Below are positions 51,513 through 60,347 of a DNA stretch of 64,000 nt, piece after piece. The notes under the pieces are model-generated. The model saw only the letters and a list, made by a program, of their open reading frames with translations. It was not told the DNA's origin and did no database searches. This stretch comes from an uncultured Microbacterium sp. GTDB lineage: Bacteria; Actinomycetota; Actinomycetes; Actinomycetales; Microbacteriaceae. The DNA lies in contig NZ_CALTTX010000008.1 of the NCBI RefSeq assembly GCF_943912325.1, positions 9,098-73,097 on the forward strand, given 5' to 3'. The stretch's first letter is position 1, and every line of letters begins with the position of its first letter. The position numbers were made by a program, and so were the translations under genes.

Positions 51513-51740
51513 AGAGTTACTGCGATGACAAAATCCAGACAAGCGTGCTCCACCTCCGGTTGGTGGCTAATCGTCGCGGATCTGTTGCGAGGAGTCCTGG
51601 TTGGGATGCGATCCGCTGATCTTCCGCGTCCGTGAGTACCCTTCAGCGTGACTTCGTGTGCGGGGTCTTTACACTGGAGATATCCGCTGGCCACGAGGCT
51701 GGCAAGGCGATGGTTCTGGCGTACCGCGAAACGTCCCACA

Positions 51741-52529
51741 ATGAGAAATGTTTCATCGCACAGCGAACCAGTATCTGTTCTGACTCTGCGCGTTGAGGGC
51801 CGCGATACTCCGGATTGGCCGGTCGTTCGGATTCTCGTCGATGGTGAAGACCTGTTTGAGCAGGCGGCTCCAGGGTGGGGTGGCTTTGACCCGGATGACA
51901 TCCTGGGGCCGACGTCCCCGCTGCTGGCTCCTGAGGGAGTTGGCCGCAGGGTTGCGGTGTATCGGTGCTCCTGCGGCGAAGCCGGCTGCGGTGTGATCGC
52001 ACCCATCATTACCCGGTCGCCTCACTCACCCCGGGTGGAATGGACGGATTTCCGCAACTACGCTGGCGTCTTCTTCCACCCACTGCCTGCCGTCGGCGAG
52101 GACACGGAGGCGGACAACATTGGACGACCCTGGAGTCTGCCCGATCTGTCCTTCGACCTCGGCCTCTATGACGAGGAGGTCGACCGGGCATCGCAGGACC
52201 GGTCGTGGGAAACCCCGCGCCGGCAGACCGCACGGCTTCTCGAACAACGACTGCGTCGGATGGATCTCGCCCTTCCCACCGGCCTGCCCTTTCTCCGTGT
52301 GATGCCCGCTTGGGAAGACGACGGCTATGTTGTCAGGTTCCAGCGCGCCTACGGTGACGGCACCATCGACCAGGCGGACATTCCCCTACCTGGCGTGCGG
52401 GAAGATCCTCGTAGTGCGGCGGCTCTTCTAGAAGCACGTTTACGAGCCGTACCCGTAGCGAGATGGGGTGCGACGTTCGTGGAATCTTCTGCACCCCGTC
52501 CGGCGTCTCCGCGTCAGCCGGAAGAATAA
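51741..52529 (+). CDS. Hypothetical protein with CxCGxxGC motif
   Basis: This protein of 262 residues from ATG 51741 has no signal peptide. A possible zinc site YRCSCGEAGCGV lies near residue 80. Also seen are FRNYAGVFFHPLPA and RQTARLLEQRLRRMDL. I know it only as a type of uncharacterised actinobacterial protein. The frame continues upstream to 51648, so the start is uncertain. It lies at the edge between the core block and the stress cluster. Confidence 0.65.
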   Translation: MRNVSSHSEPVSVLTLRVEGRDTPDWPVVRILVDGEDLFEQAAPGWGGFDPDDILGPTSPLLAPEGVGRRVAVYRCSCGEAGCGVIAPIITRSPHSPRVEWTDFRNYAGVFFHPLPAVGEDTEADNIGRPWSLPDLSFDLGLYDEEVDRASQDRSWETPRRQTARLLEQRLRRMDLALPTGLPFLRVMPAWEDDGYVVRFQRAYGDGTIDQADIPLPGVREDPRSAAALLEARLRAVPVARWGATFVESSAPRPASPRQPEE

Positions 52530-52654
52530 AGGGTTCCCCGCGAGGGGCCGGAAAGCGCGCGGACCTCGGGGCGCGTTCGCGAGCGGGATCGGACGCGTAC
52601 GTTCGGGGCGCGGATCAGGGTGGGTGACGATCGGCCGGCAGGTGTTCTGCCGTT

Positions 52655-53359
52655 CTATTGAGAGAGTTCGCGGTCGAGCCGGTCAAGGAGGGCCTCGAGG
52701 GAAACCTCGAATTCTTCTTTGCTGCGATCTTCGCTGAGCAGGGGTCGGAGCCGTTTGACTTCTGGGGCGTCATCGAGGGTCATGTTGCCGTCGCGGTGCG
52801 GGAGGTCGGCGTCTCCTTCGTCCAGGGGCTCTTCAACGGGACCTGTTTGCGCGCCGCGGACGGCGGATTCGAGGAGGAGTTGGCCGAGCAGGAAGCTGCT
52901 GAATGACCGGTAGGCGTTGACCGCCTGCTTGTCGGTGAAACCTTGGTCGATGAGAGCGCTGAGGAAGGTGTTCACGACGTCGATGCTGCGCAACGGCGGG
53001 CGCAGCCAGGGGGCGGCGGGGTGCCGTGTGGCGACCAGCGGGAACGCCAGGGGGTGTTCGGTGGCGATGCGGCGGACTGCGTGGGCGACGGCTTGTAAGA
53101 ACGGTTTCCAATGCTCACCGGCCTCTTTTTCGAGGGTTGCGGTGAGGTCGGTCATTAGGAGTGCGACGACGCCTTCGAGGAGGTCTTCTTTTCCGTGAAC
53201 GTGCCGGTACAGCGACATGGCTTCGACGTTGAGTTGCTGGCCGAGGGATCGCATCGACAGTCCTTGCGCTCCACTGCGATCGATCATCTCCAGCGCACTG
53301 CGGATGATCAGCTCACGGCTGAGCTTCGGAACCGCGGTGCCATCCGCGCCCTTACTCAC
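52655..53359 (-). CDS. TetR-family regulator with TetR_C_1-like domain
   Basis: This protein of 234 residues has a TetR helix-turn-helix (LIIRSALEMIDRSGAQGLSMRSLGQQLNVEAMSLYRHVHGKEDLLEGV, in parts) and a helical C-terminal domain like that of tetracycline-repressor-type proteins. GGAGGACAC precedes the GTG start. It is divergent from the membrane-protein gene at 53519, the first gene of the stress cluster, which it may control. Confidence 0.88.
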   Translation of the reverse strand: MSKGADGTAVPKLSRELIIRSALEMIDRSGAQGLSMRSLGQQLNVEAMSLYRHVHGKEDLLEGVVALLMTDLTATLEKEAGEHWKPFLQAVAHAVRRIATEHPLAFPLVATRHPAAPWLRPPLRSIDVVNTFLSALIDQGFTDKQAVNAYRSFSSFLLGQLLLESAVRGAQTGPVEEPLDEGDADLPHRDGNMTLDDAPEVKRLRPLLSEDRSKEEFEVSLEALLDRLDRELSQ

Positions 53360-53407
53360 AAGTGTCCTCCGGTGTCAATCCTCCCCCGGAAACGACCTCA
53401 ATGCTCC

Positions 53408-53435
53408 ACGCTTACAGCGTAAACATTTTGGTTAC
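53408..53435. promoter_or_regulatory. Two dyads between TetR and the stress cluster
   Basis: ACGCT-TAC-AGCGT (53408-53420) is a perfect palindrome. GTAA-ACATTTTGG-TTAC (53419-53435) follows and overlaps it by 2 nt. This second form resembles GTAAAC/GTTTAC TetR operators. They lie in the divergent promoter region. Confidence 0.4.
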
Positions 53436-53518
53436 GTGATCGCGACGGACCGCCGAGAGATTTGATGCCGGCAAGTTTACCGGCCCTGCGTGCGTACGCC
53501 GCTCGAGAAAGGCAAACC

Positions 53519-54184
53519 ATGTCTGATAACCGGGACAACAGTTCCGTCAATCGCCGCGACGTTCCGGTCAGATCGGACCAGTCCGACACGGCCGCCTATT
53601 CGGTGACTGGTGCCGATACCACCCGGGAAGAAGTTCTGGAGCGGGAGAAGGCGCGCTACGGCGGGATGAAGTTCGGGTCCGCGTTCTTCGGGTGGCTCAC
53701 TGCCACCGGAACGGCCGTCATCCTCACCGCGGTCCTCGCGGCCACCGGCACCGCGGTCGGACTGGGCAGCGAGGTCAACCCCAACGAGGCGGCAGAAGCC
53801 GTGTCAGAGAACGCGAGCACCGTCGGAGTCGTCGGCGCCATCGTGCTGGCTGTCATCCTGCTCGTCGCCTACTTCTGCGGCGGGTATGTGGCCGGCCGGA
53901 TGGCGCGATTCGACGGCGTGAAGCAGGGCGTCGCGGTCTGGTTGTGGGCGCTCATCATCGCCGTGGTGCTTGCAGTTCTGACGGCCGTAGCGGGAGCGCA
54001 GTTCAACATCCTCGGCACCTTGAACAGCTTCCCCCGGATTCCCACCAACGAAGGCGCCCTCACCGCCGGGAGCATCATCACCGTCATCGTCGCGGCCCTC
54101 GTCGCGCTCGTGGGCGCCATCCTCGGCGGGGCGGCGGGAATGCGGTACCACCGTCGCGTCGACAAAGCCGGCCTCGGCCGCTGA
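53519..54184 (+). CDS. Membrane protein of the stress cluster, unknown function
   Basis: This protein of 221 residues has a hydrophilic N-terminus (about 1-50) and four membrane segments: GSAFFGWLTATGTAVILTAV, VVGAIVLAVILLVAYFCGG, WLWALIIAVVLAVLTAVAG and ITVIVAALVALVGAILGGA. GAAAGG precedes the ATG. It is followed by the PRC-barrel gene in the same direction. No precise role is known, though such proteins often accompany envelope-stress proteins. Confidence 0.8.
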   Translation: MSDNRDNSSVNRRDVPVRSDQSDTAAYSVTGADTTREEVLEREKARYGGMKFGSAFFGWLTATGTAVILTAVLAATGTAVGLGSEVNPNEAAEAVSENASTVGVVGAIVLAVILLVAYFCGGYVAGRMARFDGVKQGVAVWLWALIIAVVLAVLTAVAGAQFNILGTLNSFPRIPTNEGALTAGSIITVIVAALVALVGAILGGAAGMRYHRRVDKAGLGR

Positions 54185-54244
54185 CACAGCACACACCCCT
54201 TGATGTCCCGGGCGCCCGTTCCGGGAGGAAAGAGAAGCATCACC

Positions 54245-55018
54245 ATGATTGACACCAACAGAATCAACGACCTCATCGGCGCTGACGTGTTCGGCAGCGA
54301 CGACGACAAGATCGGATCGGTCGGACAGGTATACCTGGACGACAAGACGCATGAAGCCACCTGGGTCACCATCAAGACCGGGCTGTTCGGCACGTCCGAA
54401 ACGTTCGCTCCCCTCCAGGACGCGTCATTCGACGGCGACCGGGTGCGGGTTGCCTACCCGAAGGACATGGTCAAGGACGCGCCCCGGATCTCCAGCGACG
54501 GGTCCATCACTCGCGAAGAAGAAGCGGCGCTCTACCACTACTACGGCAACGGCACACCTGAACCGGCCGCGCCGCTGTACGACCAGGACGCTGACCGCGA
54601 AGCCGATGGTTATGACACGTCCGGGGCGAACACCGACGATGCGATGACCCGCTCCGAGGAGCAGTTGCACGTCGGCACGGAGAAGGTCGAGACCGGCCGT
54701 GCCCGTCTGCGCAAGCACATCGTCACCGAGCAGGTCACCAAGACCGTCCCGGTCAGCCATGAAGAGATCACCGTCACCCGCGAACCCATCACCGACGCCA
54801 ACCTCGGCGACGCGATGAGCGGCGGGGAGCTCACCTCGGAGGAGCACGAAGTGGTCCTCACCGGGGAGCGAGTCGTCACCAGCAAGGAAACCGTTCCTGT
54901 CGAGCGCGTGCGCCTGGGCACCGAGACGGTCACCGAGCAGCAGCAGGTGACCGCAGATGTGTCTCACGAAGAGATCGAGCTGGTCGACCCTGACGTCGAC
55001 TCGGATCCTTCGAGGTAG
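54245..55018 (+). CDS. PRC-barrel and DUF2382 domain protein
   Basis: This protein of 257 residues has an N-terminal PRC-barrel (about 5-80; LIGADVFGSDDDKIGSVGQVYLDD) and a C-terminal DUF2382 domain (about 140-250; RSEEQLHVGTEKVETGRARL, VTKTVPVSHEEITVTREPI), which shows repeated beta-rich units. The set is common in desiccation- and radiation-tolerant actinobacteria. The molecular role is unknown. A strong hairpin ends the gene. Confidence 0.9.
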   Translation: MIDTNRINDLIGADVFGSDDDKIGSVGQVYLDDKTHEATWVTIKTGLFGTSETFAPLQDASFDGDRVRVAYPKDMVKDAPRISSDGSITREEEAALYHYYGNGTPEPAAPLYDQDADREADGYDTSGANTDDAMTRSEEQLHVGTEKVETGRARLRKHIVTEQVTKTVPVSHEEITVTREPITDANLGDAMSGGELTSEEHEVVLTGERVVTSKETVPVERVRLGTETVTEQQQVTADVSHEEIELVDPDVDSDPSR

Positions 55019-55027
55019 ACGCCCACA

Positions 55028-55070
55028 GTCGTGCCGGTCAGTTTCAGAGCGGGCTCCTGACCGGCACGAC
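55028..55070 (+). terminator. Perfect 14-bp hairpin after the PRC-barrel gene
   Basis: GTCGTGCCGGTCAG (55028-55041) and CTGACCGGCACGAC (55057-55070) pair without mismatch around a 15-nt loop, 10 nt past the stop. It is a likely factor-dependent terminator or mRNA end, with no U-run. Confidence 0.7.
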
Positions 55071-55168
55071 CCCACCCATCTGAGCCCGCCGCAACAACCG
55101 AAATCACCTGACACCCCTCGAGCCCACTCGGTGTGCGTCACCAAACCATCTGAAAGAGAGTCACCATC

Positions 55169-55945
55169 ATGAATTTCCTCCAAGCACTGCAGGACGCCCT
55201 CGCGGTCGTCATCGCCTTCGTCCCGCTCGCCCTGCTGTTCCTGCTCATCCTCATCGTCGGCCTCATCGTCGCGAAGCTCATCTCCAAGGGGGTCGAGAAG
55301 CTCCTCGAGAAGGTGGGCTTTGACCGGCTCGTCGAGCGCGGCGGCATCAAGAAGGCGCTGGCGAAGTCGAAGCTCGATGCCTCCGACATCGTCGGGAAGA
55401 TCGTCTACTACACGCTCGTGCTGTTCGTCCTGCAGTTCGCGTTCGGGGTCTTCGGCCCCAACCCGGTCAGTGACCTGCTCGAAGGCATCATCGGCTTCCT
55501 GCCGAAGATCATCGTCGCGATCATCATCGTCGTCATCGCCGCAGCCATCGCCGCCGGCGCGAAGGGACTCATCCAGAACACCCTGGGTGGACTTTCCTAC
55601 GGCAAGATCCTCGGCAACATCGTCGCGATCTTCATCCTGTTCCTCGGCGTCACCGCCGCGCTGAACCAAATCGAGGTCGCCACGACCGTCACGACGCCGA
55701 TCCTCATCGCCGTGCTCGCGATCATCGCCGGCGTCATCATTGTCGGTGCCGGTGGCGGACTGATCAAGCCGATGCAGCAGCGTTGGGAAGCGATGCTCAC
55801 CAAGGCCGAGGAAGAAGCGCCGAAGATCCAGCAGGAAGCCAAGAACGCGCCCAGCGTCACTGAGCAGGCCAAGCAGGCGAAGGAGCAGGTGCAGAACGCC
55901 ACTAGCAGCCAGCCGCAGCGCCCGCCGCTGCCGCCTCGCCGCTGA
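55169..55945 (+). CDS. Membrane protein like small-conductance mechanosensitive channels (TM-helix repeat type)
   Basis: This protein of 258 residues has an N-terminal segment VIAFVPLALLFLLILIVGLI, then the CmpX-like LISKGVEKLLEKVGFDRLVER and further segments around 85-100, 113-135 and 150-200, ending in a charged, Gln/Pro-rich tail. The pattern fits the conserved TM-helix domain of CmpX/MscS-like proteins without the full MscS beta domain. It may take part in osmotic or envelope stress. Confidence 0.82.
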   Translation: MNFLQALQDALAVVIAFVPLALLFLLILIVGLIVAKLISKGVEKLLEKVGFDRLVERGGIKKALAKSKLDASDIVGKIVYYTLVLFVLQFAFGVFGPNPVSDLLEGIIGFLPKIIVAIIIVVIAAAIAAGAKGLIQNTLGGLSYGKILGNIVAIFILFLGVTAALNQIEVATTVTTPILIAVLAIIAGVIIVGAGGGLIKPMQQRWEAMLTKAEEEAPKIQQEAKNAPSVTEQAKQAKEQVQNATSSQPQRPPLPPRR

Positions 55946-55962
55946 TCCAGCGTCACAGACCC

Positions 55963-56001
55963 GGGTGCGCTGGCCCTGCCTTGAGTAGGGTCAGCGCACC
56001 C
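55963..56001 (+). terminator. 15-bp hairpin after the channel-like gene
   Basis: GGGTGCGCTGGCCCT (55963-55977) pairs with AGGGTCAGCGCACCC (55987-56001) with one G-U pair and a 9-nt loop, 18 nt past the stop. It separates the channel-like gene from the small ORF that follows. Confidence 0.7.
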
Positions 56002-56023
56002 GTTACCCCTTGAGAGGAACCTC

Positions 56024-56131
56024 ATGATCCGCACGCTGCTCCGCTTTCTCCCCGTCATCTTTCCCGTGGCCGTGAAGTTCTTCCGGTCCCGGAAGGCGAA
56101 TAGGCCTGGCCCGCAGGATCCCCGGCGATGA
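56024..56131 (+). CDS. Small hydrophobic/basic protein of 35 residues
   Basis: ATG 56024 is preceded by GAGAGGAAC. The product has one short hydrophobic stretch (LLRFLPVIFPVAVKFF) and a basic tail (RSRKANRPGPQDPRR). Its stop overlaps the start of the DUF2382 gene by 4 nt (ATGA at 56128-56131), which is the best sign that it is real and translated. It could be a membrane-bound small protein. No family is known to me. Confidence 0.65.
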   Translation: MIRTLLRFLPVIFPVAVKFFRSRKANRPGPQDPRR

Positions 56132-56541
56132 TCCCTTCCGACGACGGCACTGCCGCAGTGGTGGTGCGGCGCGAAGAGATCCTGCACGTGGCCACAGAAA
56201 CAATTGCTCTCGAGACGGTGCGGATCGAGAAGTACATCGTCACCGAGCGACGCACGTTCACCGCCGACGTCCGGCGCGAAGAACTCCGCGTCACGAGGAC
56301 GCCGGTCACCGATCCGGCCGAGCTCCGCCCTCCCGTGAACACCGACCCAGATCGGTCGATCACGATGGTCCTGCACGAAGAGCAGCTCACCATCACGATG
56401 AAGGCTATTCCAGTGGAAACGGTCACGGTGCGGGTGAGCACCGTGAACGACGAGCACCGCATCGAAGACATTCTTCGACGTGAAGAGATCGACATCGTCG
56501 AACACAACATCAGCGACGAGCACCAGCCGAGTTCGGGTTAG
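56128..56541 (+). CDS. Stand-alone DUF2382 domain protein
   Basis: This protein of 137 residues has two similar beta units: VVVRREEILHVATETIALETVRIEKYIVTERR at the front (split motif) and TMVLHEEQLTITMKAIPVETVTVR later. The same domain ends the PRC-barrel protein at 54245. It is coupled to the 35-residue gene before it. Role unknown. Confidence 0.85.
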   Translation: MIPSDDGTAAVVVRREEILHVATETIALETVRIEKYIVTERRTFTADVRREELRVTRTPVTDPAELRPPVNTDPDRSITMVLHEEQLTITMKAIPVETVTVRVSTVNDEHRIEDILRREEIDIVEHNISDEHQPSSG

Positions 56542-56625
56542 TCGGAGCACGCCACCCACCGATCCCATCAATAGCCGCGCCAGTCGTCGCGAGTCCGAGC
56601 TGTCACAACACCGAAGGGGCACACC

Positions 56626-57312
56626 ATGCCAGACACCGTCATCTTCGATGTCGACGGGACGCTCGTAGACAGCAATTACCAGCACACCTTGGCCTGGTAC
56701 CGCGCTCTGCGGCGCAGCAGCATCACAGTGCCGATCTGGCGCATCCATCGCACCATCGGTATGGGTGGAGACAAGCTCATCACCGAGCTCGCCGGCCGTG
56801 CCGCCGAAAAGACTCATGGAGATGAGGTGCGAACTTCATGGGAAGAGGAATTCGAGTCCCTGATGGGTGAGATCCAACCCCTTCCCGGTGCGCACGAGCT
56901 TGTTGTCGAGGTGAAAAGGCGAGGGTTCCGGATCGTGCTGGCAAGCTCCGGAAAAGCAGCCCACGTCGAGCACAGCATGGACCTGATCGGCGGCCGCGAA
57001 CTTGCTGACGCGTGGACCACCTCCGACGACGTCTCCGACAGCAAGCCCGCACCCGACCTTGTCAACACTGCGCTTCAGAAGGTGTCCCGATCCGAAGGGA
57101 TCATGATCGGCGACTCCACGTGGGATGTCATCGCTGCCGAGAATGTCAACGTGCCCACCATCGCCCTGCTCACCGGTGGCTCGTCGCGCGATGAGCTCAA
57201 CGAGGCCGGCTCGATTGCCGTGTTCGACTCACCGCAAGACCTGCTCGATCACCTGGACATCACTCCCCTGGTCCACCCCTCTGCCGAAACCCGACGGAAA
57301 GAGACGCACTGA
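56626..57312 (+). CDS. HAD-superfamily phosphatase (phosphoglycolate phosphatase-like)
   Basis: This protein of 228 residues has HAD motif I IFDVDGTLVDSN, a helical cap (about 18-85), motif II LASSGK, motif III lysine SKPAPDL and motif IV MIGDSTWDVIAA. The second acidic residue is usual for phosphatases or beta-phosphoglucomutases. The substrate is unknown. The start follows AAGGGGC. It is the last rightward gene of this block. Confidence 0.9.
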   Translation: MPDTVIFDVDGTLVDSNYQHTLAWYRALRRSSITVPIWRIHRTIGMGGDKLITELAGRAAEKTHGDEVRTSWEEEFESLMGEIQPLPGAHELVVEVKRRGFRIVLASSGKAAHVEHSMDLIGGRELADAWTTSDDVSDSKPAPDLVNTALQKVSRSEGIMIGDSTWDVIAAENVNVPTIALLTGGSSRDELNEAGSIAVFDSPQDLLDHLDITPLVHPSAETRRKETH

Positions 57313-57390
57313 GGTGCGGCCCGCTACCACGGCGAGTGTTCAGTCCCACCCGCCCCAGAGGTCACCGTTCTAGCGAGGGGGTCGTGACGG

Positions 57391-58248
57391 TCAGCTGGCG
57401 CGGTCTGACGGCGCCGGTCCGGCCGGACGGTGGGCGCGGGCGGTGAGGTAGATGCGGTGCGCGGTGATGACGAGGGCGAGCCACGCGGCGCCGAGTAGCC
57501 AGCCGGCGAGTACGTCGGTGAACCAGTGGTGGCCGAGGTATACGCGGCTGAGTCCGATCACCAGGGCGAAGACCACGCCGCCGGTGATCGTCAAGATGCG
57601 GGTGCGTCGGGAGTGCTGTCGTAGCAGGATCAGGTACACGATGATGCCGACCACGACGACAGCGTTGAGGGTGTGTCCGCTCGGGAACGACGGCGAGTAT
57701 TCGTACGGGGGCACTGCGTCGACCATCGGCGGACGCTCGCGCCCGATGAGCTCTTTGCCGGCGACGGTCATCAGCAGCGAGCCTGCCGCGGCGACTGTGA
57801 TGAGGATCAGCGGTGTCCAGGAACGTCGACGGATGCCGAGGATGAGCATCGCGCTGATGGCGATGATCGGCATCCCGATCGTTCCCGCCACGTCGGTGAT
57901 CGCGGTGATCACGGCATCCGTCGTCGGGTTGCGGTACTGCAGTGACAGGTCGAGAAGGGGGCGGTCGAGCCCCGCGACGCCGTCTTCGTCGGTGACCGCG
58001 TCATAGACCTCGACGGCGATGACGCTGAGGGCGAAGGCGATGGCGAGCCCGACGGCGAGGCTGATGAGCAGTGCCGCGTACGGGCCGAGCTTCTCGGCGA
58101 GCCACCGGGCGAACCGGGCGATCGCCGAACCGAACCGGGTGGGCCAATCTGTCAGGTCATCGGTGCCGATGCGGCGGTCTTCGGCGAGCTCGCCGGCGGT
58201 GCCGTGGCCGCGGGCGGCGTCATCTTGTGGTTGGTGGGGTGCTGGCAT
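57391..58248 (-). CDS. PAP2-family phosphatase (membrane)
   Basis: This protein of 285 residues has six membrane segments and the three motifs of type-2 phosphatidic acid phosphatases: KELIGRERPP, PSFPSGHT and SRVYLGHHWFTDV. It would remove phosphate from lipid phosphates such as phosphatidic acid or undecaprenyl diphosphate at the outer face of the membrane. The start may be GTG 58251 or ATG 58248. A lipid kinase gene of opposite effect lies upstream in the same direction. Confidence 0.92.
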   Translation of the reverse strand: MPAPHQPQDDAARGHGTAGELAEDRRIGTDDLTDWPTRFGSAIARFARWLAEKLGPYAALLISLAVGLAIAFALSVIAVEVYDAVTDEDGVAGLDRPLLDLSLQYRNPTTDAVITAITDVAGTIGMPIIAISAMLILGIRRRSWTPLILITVAAAGSLLMTVAGKELIGRERPPMVDAVPPYEYSPSFPSGHTLNAVVVVGIIVYLILLRQHSRRTRILTITGGVVFALVIGLSRVYLGHHWFTDVLAGWLLGAAWLALVITAHRIYLTARAHRPAGPAPSDRAS

Positions 58249-58254
58249 CACGTT

Positions 58255-58560
58255 CCCTGTTCCGGGTCATCACTTCTTGCCGTGGTCGACACAATTTTGT
58301 TCGACTGACGCGACACAGCGCGTGAACGCGGTCGTTCTGTGCGTCGGGCGTCTCCTGCAGTGTCGTCGGGTTCGGGGAGGAGCGTGAGAGCGCTAGCCCC
58401 GTTCACGGCTCGTATGAGTTGCTCGACCCAGTAGTGGGTTGATCCGCGGTTCCCGGCTGCCATGGAAGAGGTGGGCGAGCACACGAACATCCAGATGGAT
58501 GCTGGGAGCAGTGCCGGAGATGAACAGGCCCAGCTGAGCGCGTTTCGTTGTTCTGAACGT
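58255..58560 (-). pseudogene. Frameshifted fragment of a small Microbacteriaceae-type protein gene
   Basis: Two overlapping minus-strand frames together give FHGSREPRIN and then, after an extra C near the CCCA at about 58436, HYWVEQLIRAVNGASALTLLPEPDD. This looks like the C-terminus of a small family common in Microbacteriaceae (later named DUF7882, as I recall), with the usual GNRxPxIN...W...L..AAN...GL.L.PEP pattern. The N-terminal half is not intact. It fills the 340-nt gap between the PAP2 and lipid-kinase genes. Confidence 0.45.
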
Positions 58561-58588
58561 CGTCGTCTCTGATCCTGGGCCGCGGTTG

Positions 58589-59530
58589 CTACCGGATGTG
58601 GAGGGCGGCGGGCTGGACCGTGACGGTGAACGAGTCGGTGTCGCCGATCTGCTCACCATCGATCTCGAACGGGCGCGGGCCGGGGAGAGTCACTTCAAGT
58701 TTTCGGGCACGGGCGTGGGTGACGGTATCGGTGCTGGTGGTCTCATCGGTACTGCTGATGAGGCGTTTGAGTCCGTTGTCCCACAGCATCGTCTTCAGTG
58801 TTCCCGCCCATTGCGCGATGCCTTCTGCGCTGAGCAGCAGGTAGTCGAGTTCACCGTCGGACGGGTCCGCGTCGGGGAGCAGGGTGAACCCGCCTTGGAG
58901 CGTGCCGCAGTTGGCGATGAGGAGAGTGTGTCCTTCTTCGTCGCGGGCGGGCTGGTCATCGACGGTGATGTGGAAGGGGACGACATCGCTGGCGGCGAAA
59001 GCACGACCCAGTGACTCGACGTAAGCGAGCCAGCCGGCTTTGTCTTTGAGGTCATCGTCGGTCTCAGCGATCATGTGCGCGTCGATCCCGAATCCCACCA
59101 TCACCACGAATCCGTGACGTTCCTTCCCTTCCACGAGGTCCACGTCCACCCAGCCCATGTCCACGTCCTGCGGCATGCCGGTAAGTGCGCGAGTGAACGC
59201 GGCAGGGACGTCGTTCAGGGGGACGTCCAGGTTTCGGGCGAGGAGGTTCCCGGTGCCCAGCGGGACGATGCCCAGTTCGATGAGCGACTGAATGTCGGCG
59301 AGGTGCTCGGCGACAGCACGGACGGTACCGTCACCACCGGCGACGACGATGAGGTCCGGTTCGGAAGCCACCGCGCGGCGGGTAGCGTCTCCGCCGGGAT
59401 CGCTCTCGGTGGTCTCCCACCAGGACACCTCGGGAGTGGTGTCGTCCTGAAGGGACGCGGCAAGCCCCTCGCTGAGGGTGTCTTTGTCCGTCTTGGACGG
59501 GTTCCACACGATGGCGAGTCGACGTGTCAT
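58589..59530 (-). CDS. Diacylglycerol/lipid kinase (DAGK catalytic domain)
   Basis: This protein of 313 residues starts RLAIVWNPSKTDKDTL and has the nucleotide motif IVVAGGDGTVRAVAEHL, then GIVPLGTGNLLARNLDVP and a C-terminal domain with FEIDGEQIGDTDSFTVTVQPAAL. It phosphorylates diacylglycerol or a similar lipid with ATP. The PAP2 gene downstream would reverse that reaction. AGGACTCCC precedes the ATG. Confidence 0.92.
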   Translation of the reverse strand: MTRRLAIVWNPSKTDKDTLSEGLAASLQDDTTPEVSWWETTESDPGGDATRRAVASEPDLIVVAGGDGTVRAVAEHLADIQSLIELGIVPLGTGNLLARNLDVPLNDVPAAFTRALTGMPQDVDMGWVDVDLVEGKERHGFVVMVGFGIDAHMIAETDDDLKDKAGWLAYVESLGRAFAASDVVPFHITVDDQPARDEEGHTLLIANCGTLQGGFTLLPDADPSDGELDYLLLSAEGIAQWAGTLKTMLWDNGLKRLISSTDETTSTDTVTHARARKLEVTLPGPRPFEIDGEQIGDTDSFTVTVQPAALHIR

Positions 59531-59608
59531 GAGGGAGTCCTTTCGTGGGAACGTCGCGAGCCGGCCGCGCCCGGTGGGCGTCGGTCCGGCTCGCGAGCGT
59601 TCGGGTGC

Positions 59609-59815
59609 CTACTCGGCGTGCTCGTCTTCTTCGGGTTCGAAGGTGGACGCGTTGCCGGTGTGGCCGGCGGCGATACCGCCGGGGTGGTTGGGGATGGTTC
59701 CGTCGCCGCCGAGCCCGCCCGGCTTTGTGGTGCCGTCTGAGTCGTGCGTGGGGACCTCGACGTCGGGACCCTCCAGGGAGTTGTCTTCTGACAGCGGCTT
59801 GTCGTTCTCGGTCAT
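59609..59815 (-). CDS. Small acidic, disordered protein
   Basis: This protein of 68 residues is rich in Asp, Glu, Gly and Pro (SLEGPDVEVPTHDSDG, FEPEEDEHAE) and has no hydrophobic core. A good ribosome site (GAGGAGCAG) precedes the ATG. It lies in a row of small stress-type genes. It may be a hydrophilin-like protein. Confidence 0.7.
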   Translation of the reverse strand: MTENDKPLSEDNSLEGPDVEVPTHDSDGTTKPGGLGGDGTIPNHPGGIAAGHTGNASTFEPEEDEHAE

Positions 59816-59907
59816 GGTCTGCTCCTCGTCATTTCGCTATCGTGTAAAGGGGTGGGGAGGATGCCGTGGGGGGCGCGTTCCTCCCCACCGGTCAGTCTCC
59901 CAGTCAG

Positions 59908-60078
59908 TTACTTGAGGTCGTCTTTGACGTTCTCGGCGGCCTTGTTCACCTTTGCTTCGGCCTGGTCGGCGGCGCCTTCGGACGCGAGCTTGTTGTTGTC
60001 GGTGGCGTTGCCGATCTTCTCCTTGGCGTTACCGGCGGCATCCTGCGCGGCGTTCTTGATCTTGTCGTCCAGTCCCAT
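59908..60078 (-). CDS. CsbD-family stress protein
   Basis: This protein of 56 residues reads MGLDDKIKNAAQDAAGNAKE, followed by KIGNATDNNKLASEG and KVNKAAENVKDDLK, the typical helical repeat of CsbD proteins, which are induced by general stress in many bacteria. The start at 60078 fits the family length. The longer frame upstream is not used. Confidence 0.93.
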   Translation of the reverse strand: MGLDDKIKNAAQDAAGNAKEKIGNATDNNKLASEGAADQAEAKVNKAAENVKDDLK

Positions 60079-60133
60079 TTCGGGTTCCCTTCCCTCGTGA
60101 TGGTGCACCGCGAACGCGGGGCGAATGTGGTGA

Positions 60134-60295
60134 TCAGTCGTCGTCGGAGTCGATGACGGCGTCTTCGGCGGCATCCATCGCCGCTTTGCCTTCTTCGGGC
60201 GATTCGGATCCTGCTGATGCTGCGGAATCGTCGTCTACCGAGGTGTAGTCCTCGTCATCGCCCTGCGTGGAGCGGTCTGTGCGCGAATCGTTCAT
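60134..60295 (-). CDS. Small acidic protein
   Basis: This protein of 53 residues has many Asp, Glu and Ser and a helix-forming middle (GKAAMDAAEDAVIDSDDD at the end). AGGAGACCAC lies before ATG 60295, a strong ribosome site that supports translation. No family is known. It resembles the other acidic small proteins of this cluster. Confidence 0.7.
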   Translation of the reverse strand: MNDSRTDRSTQGDDEDYTSVDDDSAASAGSESPEEGKAAMDAAEDAVIDSDDD

Positions 60296-60347
60296 GTGGT
60301 CTCCTGTCAGTTGTTGTGGTGATGAGCGGGTTTGTGTGCGCGCCGGA

